Source: Rickettsiales bacterium
GTDB taxonomy: Bacteria; Pseudomonadota; Alphaproteobacteria; TMED127
Length of the DNA stretch: 6,708 nt
Assembly (NCBI GenBank): GCA_002706585.1
Contig: PALU01000037.1
Span: 1 to 6,708 of the forward strand
Direction: 5' to 3'
Shown: piece after piece, positions 1 to 6,569 of the stretch
Layout: each line of letters begins with the position of its first letter
How positions within the stretch are numbered: the first letter of the stretch is position 1
Notes under the pieces: generated by a model
What the model was told of the DNA's origin: nothing
Seen by the model: only the letters and a program-made list of their open reading frames with translations
Databases searched by the model: none
Translations under genes and position numbers: made by a program

Positions 1-1
1 A

Positions 2-709
2 AAATTATCAAGTCTAAAAAATTTTTTTGAATATCTTAATAAAAAAAAAAAGATCGATAACCCATTAGATAACTTTGATTTTCCAAAAATATCAAGAAGT
101 CTGCCCAAGATATTGAATGAGGAAAAAATTAACAGTTTAATAAATAAAACATATGAGGATAAAACACCAAAGGGCGTAAGATTTTCTTTACTACTTGAAA
201 TTTTATATTCTACTGGAATCAGGGTTTCTGAATTAGTGACTTTGAAATTAAGTTCAATAGATGACAATATGGAATTCTTAATTGTAAAAGGAAAAGGAAA
301 AAAAGAGAGATTTCTTCCAATTCTTCCAAAAACCAAGAAAATTTTAGTTAAATACCTAGAAATTAGAGAAATTTTTTTAAAAAAAAATATTAAAGATTAT
401 GGATTTCTTTTTCCTTCAAACTCTATTTTAGGTCATTTTACTAGAAATAGATTCTTTCAAATTTTAAAAAAACTTGCATTGAGTGTAAATATTAAATCAG
501 ATGAGATTTCACCTCATGCAATAAGACATTCCTTTGCAACTCACCTACTTGAGAGGGGAGTAGATCTTCGGACAATCCAAGAGTCATTAGGACATACAGA
601 TATTTCAACTACTCAAATTTATACACACGTAAAGCTATCAAAACTAAAAGAAATTTTAAAAAATAAAAGTCCACTAAAAGAGGACAAATTAAAATTTATA
701 AAAATTTAG
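2..709 (+). CDS. xerD: Site-specific tyrosine recombinase XerD (5' partial)
   Basis: XerD acts with XerC at the chromosomal dif site to resolve dimeric chromosomes, normally under FtsK control at the division septum. The frame is open from base 2, so the gene enters from outside the window; the TTG at 113 is an internal codon, not the start. The visible 235 residues begin in the N-terminal core-binding domain (the stretch DNPLDNFDFPKISRSLPK fits the XerD inter-domain region) and contain the whole catalytic domain. Catalytic residues are all visible: Arg in STGIRVSEL (codon 221-223), Lys in KGKGKKER, His and Arg in HAIRH, His in LGHTD, and the nucleophilic Tyr in QIYTHV (codon 620-622). Their spacing agrees with E. 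coli XerD, which suggests about 70-75 N-terminal residues are missing. The C-terminal tail after the Tyr resembles XerD more than XerC, but XerC or another Xer paralogue cannot be fully excluded. The gene carries an 11-A run at 41-51. Confidence 0.9.
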   Translation, partial: KLSSLKNFFEYLNKKKKIDNPLDNFDFPKISRSLPKILNEEKINSLINKTYEDKTPKGVRFSLLLEILYSTGIRVSELVTLKLSSIDDNMEFLIVKGKGKKERFLPILPKTKKILVKYLEIREIFLKKNIKDYGFLFPSNSILGHFTRNRFFQILKKLALSVNIKSDEISPHAIRHSFATHLLERGVDLRTIQESLGHTDISTTQIYTHVKLSKLKEILKNKSPLKEDKLKFIKI

Positions 710-710
710 G

Positions 711-739
711 TTGTCATAACAGATTTATTTTTATATTAA
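711..739 (+). promoter_or_regulatory. Candidate sigma-70 promoter for the lyase-accA pair
   Basis: TTGTCA (711-716) and TATTAA (734-739) are separated by 17 bases, close to the TTGACA/TATAAT consensus with ideal spacing. A start near 746 would leave a leader of about 30 nt before the lyase ATG. TATATT at 732-737 is an alternative -10 with a 15-base spacer. In DNA this AT-rich, -10-like matches are common, so the TTGTCA element and the spacing carry most of the weight. No hairpin terminator for xerD is visible in the spacer, so readthrough from xerD is also possible. Confidence 0.45.
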
Positions 740-765
740 ATTTAGTTTGTGTTATCTTTAAATGT

Positions 766-772
766 AAGAGGA
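766..772 (+). promoter_or_regulatory. Ribosome binding site of the malyl-CoA lyase gene
   Basis: AAGAGGA lies here, with its GAGG core ending five bases before the ATG at 777. It is the only clear Shine-Dalgarno match placed correctly before a start codon in this window. It fixes the lyase start and suggests comparatively efficient translation. Confidence 0.75.
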
Positions 773-776
773 AATT

Positions 777-1754
777 ATGAGTTTTAAAATTATCGAACAA
801 GCCAAGCCAAGATTGAATAGAAGTGAATTAGCTGTACCTGGAAGTAATCCTAGTCTTTTTGAAAAGGCAGCAAAAAGTAATGTAGATGTTATCTTTCTTG
901 ATTTAGAAGATGCAGTTGCACCTGATGAAAAGGAACAAGCTAGAGAAAACATAATCCAAGGACTGAATGATATTGATTGGAATAACAAAACTATGTCTGT
1001 CAGAATTAATGGACTTGATACTCATTTTATGTATAGAGACGTAGTCGACCTTATTGAAAAAGCACCTGGAAAATTAGATCTGATAATGATTCCAAAAGTT
1101 GGAACAATTTCGGATGTTTATGCTGTTGATATGTTATGTACCCAAGTAGAAGATGCTATGGGCCTTGAAAAAAGAATTGGTTTTGAGCTAATTATCGAAA
1201 CTGCTCTAGGTATGCAGAATGTTAATGAAATTGCGTCATATTCTAGAAGATTAGAATCTCTTCACTTTGGTGTTGCAGATTACGCAGCATCTACGAAAGC
1301 TAAAACAACAGTTATTGGTGGACCCAACCCTAACTATCATGTTTTGACAGATATAGATGGGGATAATCCTAGAGAAAAACATTGGGGAGATATGTGGCAC
1401 CATGCAGTTTCGAAAATGGTAATAGCCGCTAGAGCTAATGGACTAAGGCCTATAGATGGTCCTTTTGGAGATTTTAATGATCCTGATGGATATATAGCCC
1501 AGGCTAATAGATCTGCTACTTTAGGTTGCGAAGGAAAATGGGCTATTCACCCAAGTCAGATTGATTTAGCTAATCAAGTTATGAGTCCTTCTGAAAAAGA
1601 AATAAATCAGGCAAAAAGGATTCTTGAGGCTATGGAACAAGCAAAGAAAGATGGGAAAGGAGCTGTTTCTCTTGATGGAAGATTAATAGATATTGCTTCT
1701 ATAAGACAGGCGGAAGTTTTAGTTCAAAAAGCAAAACTCATTGAGGGAAATTAA
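777..1754 (+). CDS. mclA: L-malyl-CoA/beta-methylmalyl-CoA lyase (Mcl, HpcH/HpaI-CitE superfamily)
   Basis: Mcl reversibly cleaves (S)-malyl-CoA to acetyl-CoA plus glyoxylate, and beta-methylmalyl-CoA to propionyl-CoA plus glyoxylate. It serves the serine cycle, the ethylmalonyl-CoA pathway and the 3-hydroxypropionate cycle, as a soluble Mg-dependent TIM-barrel enzyme. The 325 residues match the length of alphaproteobacterial Mcl proteins. Family signatures run along the protein: RSELAVPGSNP (15-25), FLDLEDAVAPDEKEQAR (40-56), RINGLDT (76-82), IPKVG (105-109), IETALG (140-145), FGVADYAAS (164-172), GLRPIDGPFGDF (222-233), KWAIHPSQ (254-261) and SLDGRLIDIASIR (298-310). Predicted metal ligands Glu141 and Asp168, CoA-ester-binding Arg76 and catalytic Asp300 fall at the numbering known for Rhodobacter-type Mcl, with Asp300 shifted by one. 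The start is fixed by a good ribosome binding site. accA follows after 11 bases, so co-transcription is likely. CitE-like or malyl-CoA thioesterase paralogues are alternatives, but the full-length match favours the lyase. Direction and substrate in vivo cannot be read from sequence. Confidence 0.9.
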   Translation: MSFKIIEQAKPRLNRSELAVPGSNPSLFEKAAKSNVDVIFLDLEDAVAPDEKEQARENIIQGLNDIDWNNKTMSVRINGLDTHFMYRDVVDLIEKAPGKLDLIMIPKVGTISDVYAVDMLCTQVEDAMGLEKRIGFELIIETALGMQNVNEIASYSRRLESLHFGVADYAASTKAKTTVIGGPNPNYHVLTDIDGDNPREKHWGDMWHHAVSKMVIAARANGLRPIDGPFGDFNDPDGYIAQANRSATLGCEGKWAIHPSQIDLANQVMSPSEKEINQAKRILEAMEQAKKDGKGAVSLDGRLIDIASIRQAEVLVQKAKLIEGN

Positions 1755-1765
1755 ATTGAATCTAA

Positions 1766-2722
1766 ATGCAAAATTTTCTGGACTTTGAAAAGCCTTTACT
1801 TGACATTCAGACTAAAATCGAAGAGTTAAGACACTTAAAGGAAACTAGTACAAACATTGCAAATGAACTTAGCAGTTTGCAGGAGAAGTTTGATAAAACT
1901 TTATTAGAAATTTACAAAGATTTAACCCCTTTTCAAAAAGTTAAAGTTTGCCGACATCAAGACAGACCAAAGTTTTTGGATATAGTTAAGGAAATATTTG
2001 ACACTTTTGAAATACTCAGTGGTGATAGACTTTTTGCTGATGACTCTTCTATTAAGGGTGGTTTTGCTGAGATTGATAAACAAAGTTTTATTGTTATAGG
2101 AAATGATAAAGGAAAGGATATCGATAGTAGAGTAAAAAACAACTTTGGAATGGCTAAACCAGAAGGATACAGAAAGGCCCAAAGATTATTTAAAATTGCA
2201 AATAAATTTGGTCTTCCTGTTATTACTTTTATTGATACTCCAGGAGCTTTCCCAGGAGTTGAGGCTGAAGATAGAGGACAATCAGAGGCAATAGCAACAT
2301 CTATAAAAGATTCTTTAAATATAGCAGCACCAATAATATCATTTATTATTGGTGAAGGAGGATCTGGAGGTGCAGTAGCTTTAGCAACAGGAAATAGAAT
2401 TATTATGTTGGAACATGCAATTTATTCGGTAATTTCTCCAGAAGGTTGTGCATCAATACTCTGGAGAGGAACAGATAAATCTGAAACTGCAGCTGATAAC
2501 TTAAAGTTAACTGCTCAGGATTTAATAGATTTAGAAGTTATAGATGAAATTATAACTGAACCTGTAGGAGGAGCCCACCGTGATTTTAAAAAAACATGCG
2601 AAATCATAAAAGAGTCATTGTTAAGATCAATTAAATTGTTCGAAGGAAAATCGACTATTGAAATAATATCCCAAAGAGAAGAAAAATATCTTAACATAGG
2701 GAAAAAATTTCAAATTAACTAA
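1766..2722 (+). CDS. accA: Acetyl-CoA carboxylase, carboxyltransferase subunit alpha
   Basis: AccA pairs with AccD to form the carboxyltransferase that moves the carboxyl group from biotinylated AccB to acetyl-CoA, giving malonyl-CoA, the first committed step of fatty acid synthesis in the cytoplasm. The 318-residue length is normal. The N-terminus MQNFLDFEKPLLDIQ has the expected YLDFEKP-type opening, followed by a helical segment (about 15-60). The crotonase-like core then shows GDRLFADD (86-93), NFGMAKPEGYRKAQR (126-140), FIDTPGAFPGVEAEDRGQSE (155-174), GEGGSGGAVALA (197-208) and YSVISPEGCASILWR (220-234); the glycine-rich loops form the oxyanion and acyl-CoA binding region. The start is fixed by an in-frame TAA directly before the ATG. 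There is no Shine-Dalgarno at the right distance, so translation may depend on coupling to the lyase gene 11 bases upstream. accD is not in the window. The gene ends one base from the convergent secA stop. Confidence 0.96.
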   Translation: MQNFLDFEKPLLDIQTKIEELRHLKETSTNIANELSSLQEKFDKTLLEIYKDLTPFQKVKVCRHQDRPKFLDIVKEIFDTFEILSGDRLFADDSSIKGGFAEIDKQSFIVIGNDKGKDIDSRVKNNFGMAKPEGYRKAQRLFKIANKFGLPVITFIDTPGAFPGVEAEDRGQSEAIATSIKDSLNIAAPIISFIIGEGGSGGAVALATGNRIIMLEHAIYSVISPEGCASILWRGTDKSETAADNLKLTAQDLIDLEVIDEIITEPVGGAHRDFKKTCEIIKESLLRSIKLFEGKSTIEIISQREEKYLNIGKKFQIN

Positions 2723-2735
2723 TTTAAATTTTTCC
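2700..2735. terminator. Imperfect inverted repeat at the accA/secA convergent junction, possible bidirectional terminator
   Basis: GGAAAAA (2700-2706) can pair with TTTTTCC (2729-2735), TTT (2708-2710) with AAA (2726-2728), and AAATT (2712-2716) with AATTT (2721-2725). Single-base bulges lie at A2707 and C2711, around a small loop. Both stop codons (accA 2720-2722, secA 2724-2726 on the complement) lie inside it. The stem is nearly all A/T and therefore weak, and the U-rich part is inside the stem rather than after it, so it is not a classical intrinsic terminator. Its position between convergent genes is the main argument for function. Confidence 0.35.
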
Positions 2736-5279
2736 ACAGCAACGTTTATATTTTTTGCCTGTCCGAGGACAAATTGAATTTCTGGGTATTTTTTTTAGCC
2801 CAGAATTCTCTAGACATTCTTTTTCATTATTTAGTGAAGGCTCTGGTGTAGATTTTTCGAGTGGAGGTGCTTCAGTTTTAATTTCAACAAAACTTAGAAG
2901 TCGAGAAACATTTTGACGAATCTGCTTCATCATTTCTTCAAACATAATGAAAGCTTCCTGTTTATATTCATTAAGGGGATCTCTTTGACCATACGCACGT
3001 AAAGATATTCCTTGTCTAAGGTGATCTAATGATAAAAGATGATCTTTCCAAGATTGATCAATAATTTGCAATAACAAACTTTTTTGGGCCAATGAAAAGA
3101 TTTCAGTAGGATACTTAGTTTTTTTAAGGTTGATATTTTTATCCGAACTTTTTTTTATTTCTGATTTGATATCATCTATTTGAAGACTTTCTTTTTTGTC
3201 CAATTCATTGAAATCAAAATTAGTATTAAGATTGCTCTTACAGTTTTCTTCTATAAGTGACTTTTTTTTAGGATCCAATTCTTCAATATTTAAAATTATT
3301 TGATCAATAAATTCATTTATATATTCATATCTCATATCGATGACTAATTGATCAACATCTTCATCAAAAATAATTTCTCTTCTTTGCTCATAGATAATTT
3401 TTCTTTGTTCATTCATTACATCATCAAATTTTAAGAGACTTTTTCTAATTTCGTAGTTTCTTGCTTCAACTTTTTTTTGAGCTCTTTCTAGAGCTTTTGT
3501 GATCCAAGGGTGCTGAATACATTCATCCTTTGACAATCCTAATGTTTGTAAAACTGAATCAAGCTTTTCAGAACCAAAAATTCGCATCAAATCATCTTCA
3601 AGGGAGAGAAAAAATTTTGATGAACCTGGATCTCCCTGTCTTCCTGATCTTCCTCTTAATTGATTATCAATACGCCTTGACTCATGTCGTTCAGTTCCAA
3701 TTATAAACAATCCACCACCATCAAGTGATATCTTCTTTTCTTTTTCTTGATTGATATTAGATTCAGTTCCTCCAAGCTGAATGTCAGTGCCCCTACCAGC
3801 CATATTTGTTGCTATAGTAATTTGTCCGGGTTTTCCTGCATTTGCAACAATTTCTGCCTCTTTTAAATGATTTTTTGCATTCAAAACTTCATGAGGAATT
3901 TTTTTTTTTGAAAGAAACTTTGAAATAGTCTCAGATTTTTCAATTGAAATTGTACCTACTAAACATGGTTGATTTTTTTTTCTACAATTTTCAATTAGTT
4001 TGATTATAGCTGTATATTTTTCATCAAGCGTTCTATAAATTTCATCTTCTTCATCTTTTCTTACCATAGGCTTGTTTGGTGGAATTTCAATTACATCTAA
4101 TTTGTAAATATCAAAAAATTCATCTGCCTCTGTTTTTGCTGTTCCTGTCATGCCAGCTAGCTTTGAATAAAGTCTAAAATAATTTTGATAAGTAATAGCT
4201 GCCAAGGTTTGATTTTCAAGCTGAACTTCTAAATTTTCTTTTGCCTCAATTGCCTGATGCAATCCCTCTGAAAACCTTCTGCCTTCCATAGCTCTGCCAG
4301 TAAATTCATCAACAATTAAAACCTTACCATCTTGAACCAAATAATCTTTATCCTTTTCAAAAATAAACCTTGCCTTTAGTGATTGATTTGTGTGGTGAAG
4401 AAGCGTTACATTGTTAATATCATAAAGACTTCCCTCTGAGAGAAGTTTTTTATCTGTAAAAATTCTCTCAAGTTTTTCGATCCCGACTTCATTTAGCAAA
4501 ACATTCTTGCTTTTTTCGTCTTTTTCATAATCTTTATTTTCAAGTTTTGAAATTATATTATCAACTGTTTTATAAAGTTGAGATGACTGCTCAGCAGCTC
4601 CAGAAATTATTAGGGGAGTTCGCGCTTCATCAATAAGAATTGAATCTACTTCATCGATAATCGCATAATCAAACTTACTTTGAACTATTTGATCTTTAGA
4701 AAATTTCATATTATCTCTAAGATAATCAAAGCCAAATTCATTATTAGTCCCGTAAGTAATTTCACATTTATAGGCTTTTTGCCTTTCAATATCATCCATT
4801 CCATTTACTATAAAACCTGTTTCTAACCCTAATTTTTTGTAAACCTGTCCCATCCACTCAGAGTCTCTTTTTGCAAGATAGTCATTGACAGTTACTATAT
4901 GAACATTTTGATTATCAAGAGAGTTTAAATATGCAGAAAGAGTAGAAACTAATGTTTTTCCTTCTCCAGTTTTCATTTCAGCAATCATCCCTCTGTGGAG
5001 GGCAATTCCTCCTATTATTTGCACATCATAATGTCTTTGACTCAATGAGCGTTTAGCTGCCTCTCTTACAACTGCAAAAGCATCTGGTAGGAGTTCATCT
5101 AATTTTTTTCCTTTGGAGACTAAGTCTTTAAATTCTGGTGTTTTATTCTTTAATTCTTCATCTGAAAGTTTTTCATAAGATTTTTCCAGCGAATTAACTT
5201 TTTCAATAATAGGAATAAATTTTTTTAAAATCCTATCATTAGATGTTCCAAAGATTTTGTTAGTAAGAAAATTTAACAT
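2724..5279 (-). CDS. secA: Preprotein translocase ATPase SecA
   Basis: SecA is the motor that drives unfolded preproteins through SecYEG by ATP hydrolysis, at the cytoplasmic face of the inner membrane. All 851 residues are in the window. NBD1 has Walker A MKTGEGKT (102-109, Lys108), GFDYLRDN (183-190) and the DEVDSILIDEAR Walker B region (209-220). The preprotein cross-linking domain follows at about 225-375. NBD2 has GTISIEKSE (442-450), TNMAGRGTDIQLGG (491-504), GTERHESRRIDNQ (528-540) and LRGRSGRQGD (541-550) with arginine fingers Arg544 and Arg547. The scaffold/wing and helical hairpin region includes WKDHLLSLDHLRQG (744-757). The end is a short linker plus a C-terminal metal-binding tail. 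It is about 50 residues shorter than E. coli SecA (901), partly through a short NBD2 variable loop (about 505-521). The tail reads CPRTGKKYKRCC (837-848) instead of the usual CPCGSGKKYKxCH/C, so one Cys is lacking. No Shine-Dalgarno precedes the ATG, and no secM-like gene lies upstream. Confidence 0.98.
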   Translation of the reverse strand: MLNFLTNKIFGTSNDRILKKFIPIIEKVNSLEKSYEKLSDEELKNKTPEFKDLVSKGKKLDELLPDAFAVVREAAKRSLSQRHYDVQIIGGIALHRGMIAEMKTGEGKTLVSTLSAYLNSLDNQNVHIVTVNDYLAKRDSEWMGQVYKKLGLETGFIVNGMDDIERQKAYKCEITYGTNNEFGFDYLRDNMKFSKDQIVQSKFDYAIIDEVDSILIDEARTPLIISGAAEQSSQLYKTVDNIISKLENKDYEKDEKSKNVLLNEVGIEKLERIFTDKKLLSEGSLYDINNVTLLHHTNQSLKARFIFEKDKDYLVQDGKVLIVDEFTGRAMEGRRFSEGLHQAIEAKENLEVQLENQTLAAITYQNYFRLYSKLAGMTGTAKTEADEFFDIYKLDVIEIPPNKPMVRKDEEDEIYRTLDEKYTAIIKLIENCRKKNQPCLVGTISIEKSETISKFLSKKKIPHEVLNAKNHLKEAEIVANAGKPGQITIATNMAGRGTDIQLGGTESNINQEKEKKISLDGGGLFIIGTERHESRRIDNQLRGRSGRQGDPGSSKFFLSLEDDLMRIFGSEKLDSVLQTLGLSKDECIQHPWITKALERAQKKVEARNYEIRKSLLKFDDVMNEQRKIIYEQRREIIFDEDVDQLVIDMRYEYINEFIDQIILNIEELDPKKKSLIEENCKSNLNTNFDFNELDKKESLQIDDIKSEIKKSSDKNINLKKTKYPTEIFSLAQKSLLLQIIDQSWKDHLLSLDHLRQGISLRAYGQRDPLNEYKQEAFIMFEEMMKQIRQNVSRLLSFVEIKTEAPPLEKSTPEPSLNNEKECLENSGLKKIPRNSICPRTGKKYKRCCGKI

Positions 5280-5339
5280 TTTTTATATATTTATAATAAA
5301 TTAATAGTTAAAAATGTAATTAAAATAAAAAAATCTAAA
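5280..5339. promoter_or_regulatory. Divergent secA/argJ intergenic promoter region
   Basis: This 60-bp spacer is almost entirely A/T and must hold the start signals for both secA (leftward) and argJ (rightward), unless secA is read from elsewhere. On the plus strand a perfect TATAAT lies at 5292-5297 with no good -35; a start near 5304 would give argJ a leader of about 36 nt. On the minus strand ATTACA (complement of 5315-5320) and TATTAT (complement of 5293-5298) are 16 bases apart, which would put a secA start near 5286 with a leader of only a few bases. The two candidate -10 boxes overlap, which would make the promoters mutually exclusive. Such matches arise easily by chance in A/T-rich DNA. 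Confidence 0.4.
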
Positions 5340-6569
5340 ATGTCTTTAAAAACTTCTCCATTTGCTCCAAAAAAAATTCATAAATTTTCTAAAATAATTG
5401 GTGTAAATGTTTCTTCAATAAATTGTGGTTTAAAAAAAAATAATAAAGCAGATCTTGTTTTAATAAAATTCGATTATCCAAGTAACATTATTTCATTCTT
5501 TACTAATTCAAAGACGCCAGGTGCTCCCATAATTTGGAATAAATCAATTTCAAAATATTCAAAAGTTTCAGCAATTTTAATTAATTCTGGAAATGCAAAT
5601 GTTTTTACTGGCAAGCATGGTAAGATGTCCGTAAAAAAAATAGTTGAAAATTTAGCTAAAGAATTAAGAGTTCCAAAAGAAGAAATTTATTTAGCGTCTA
5701 CAGGAGTAATTGGTGAAAAATTGGATTTCAAAAAAATTTTAAGTAAGATCCCGTTTCTCATTAAAAATCTAAAAAATGACCACTCATCGTGGAAAAATGC
5801 AGCGGATGCTATTAGAACAACAGATACATATTCCAAAATTGCATCCTTAAAATCCAATAAAGGCAACCATTTTTCATTAAATGGAATGGCTAAAGGGTCA
5901 GGAATGATTTCTCCAAATATGGCAACAATGTTAGCATTTATATTTACTGATTTTGAAATAAAAGAAAGTTTATTTAAAAAAAAAATATCAGAAATAATTA
6001 ATAATACATTTAATTCAATAACTGTTGACGGAGATACTTCAACAAGTGATATGGTTCTAATTGTTTCAGTAAGAAATGAAATTTATAAAAAGAGAGCAAT
6101 AACAAAAAAGGTTAGAGATGATTTTTTTATAGCTTTAGAAGAAATAAGTCAAAAATTATCACATTTGATAGTTAAAGACGGTGAAGGAGCATCTAAATTT
6201 ATTTCTATTAATGTATTAGGTGCAAAAAACTATGATGATGCAAAAAAGGTTGCATTTTCAATTGGGAATTCTCCTTTATTTAAAACTTCTTTATCAGGTT
6301 CTGAGTTAAATTGGGGAAGAATTATTATGGCCGTTGGAAAAGCTAATGTTAAAATTAACCCAGAAAAAATTTCTATAAAATTTGGAAAATATGAAATTCT
6401 TAAAAACGGAGAATATATAAGAAAAAATAAGAATCATCTAAAAAAATATATTAAAAGTGATAATATTGAGCTTATTGTTAATTTAGGAGTTTCCAATGGT
6501 CAGGCAAAAATTTGGACGTGTGATCTTACCAAAGAATATATAAAAATTAATACCGATTATCTAACATAA
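5340..6569 (+). CDS. argJ: Glutamate N-acetyltransferase / ornithine acetyltransferase ArgJ
   Basis: ArgJ transfers the acetyl group of N-acetylornithine to glutamate, recycling acetyl in arginine biosynthesis; bifunctional forms also use acetyl-CoA to make N-acetylglutamate. The protein is made as a precursor that cuts itself into alpha and beta chains. The cleavage site is visible as KGSGMISPNMATML (185-198), with the new N-terminal nucleophile Thr196. Oxyanion-hole residues Thr121-Gly122 sit in ASTGVIGEKL (119-128). DGDTSTSDM (230-238), VKDGEGASKF (278-287) and GSELNWGRI (320-328) are further family blocks, and the C-terminus WTCDLTKEYIKINTDYLT keeps the Asn404 and terminal Thr409 used for substrate binding. 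The 409-residue length is normal. Whether it is mono- or bifunctional cannot be decided from motifs; an argA elsewhere would bear on that. No Shine-Dalgarno precedes the start. The gene is visibly richer in A and in Lys/Ile/Asn codons than the lyase and accA. The stop overlaps the next start in TAATG. Confidence 0.96.
   Translation: MSLKTSPFAPKKIHKFSKIIGVNVSSINCGLKKNNKADLVLIKFDYPSNIISFFTNSKTPGAPIIWNKSISKYSKVSAILINSGNANVFTGKHGKMSVKKIVENLAKELRVPKEEIYLASTGVIGEKLDFKKILSKIPFLIKNLKNDHSSWKNAADAIRTTDTYSKIASLKSNKGNHFSLNGMAKGSGMISPNMATMLAFIFTDFEIKESLFKKKISEIINNTFNSITVDGDTSTSDMVLIVSVRNEIYKKRAITKKVRDDFFIALEEISQKLSHLIVKDGEGASKFISINVLGAKNYDDAKKVAFSIGNSPLFKTSLSGSELNWGRIIMAVGKANVKINPEKISIKFGKYEILKNGEYIRKNKNHLKKYIKSDNIELIVNLGVSNGQAKIWTCDLTKEYIKINTDYLT

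Noticed and set aside
113..709. xerD starting at the TTG at 113
   Set aside because: The frame is open to the window edge, and the upstream residues (LSSLKNFFEYL, DNPLDNFDFPK) match the XerD core-binding domain, so the gene is truncated by the window.
758..988. 76-codon minus-strand frame over the lyase start
   Set aside because: It lies antisense to the clearly conserved N-terminus of the lyase and its product resembles no family I recognise.
1743..1750. GAGGGAAA as the accA ribosome binding site
   Set aside because: The GAGG core is about 19 bases from the accA ATG, too far for normal Shine-Dalgarno pairing, and lies within the lyase coding end.
1922..2182. Two overlapping minus-strand frames (1922-2182 and 1957-2142) within accA
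   Set aside because: Both are antisense to conserved AccA coding sequence and overlap each other in different frames; they are chance open frames.
2515..2697. 60-codon minus-strand frame at the accA 3' end
   Set aside because: Antisense shadow of AccA with no recognisable protein features.
5289..5301. ATTTAT-A-ATAAAT palindrome as an operator in the secA/argJ spacer
   Set aside because: Six-base A/T arms in an almost pure A/T spacer are expected by chance; no repeat of the motif was seen elsewhere.
5314..5319. ATGTAA start-stop pair upstream of argJ as a regulatory minimal upstream frame
   Set aside because: It has no ribosome binding site and such pairs arise often by chance in A/T-rich spacers.
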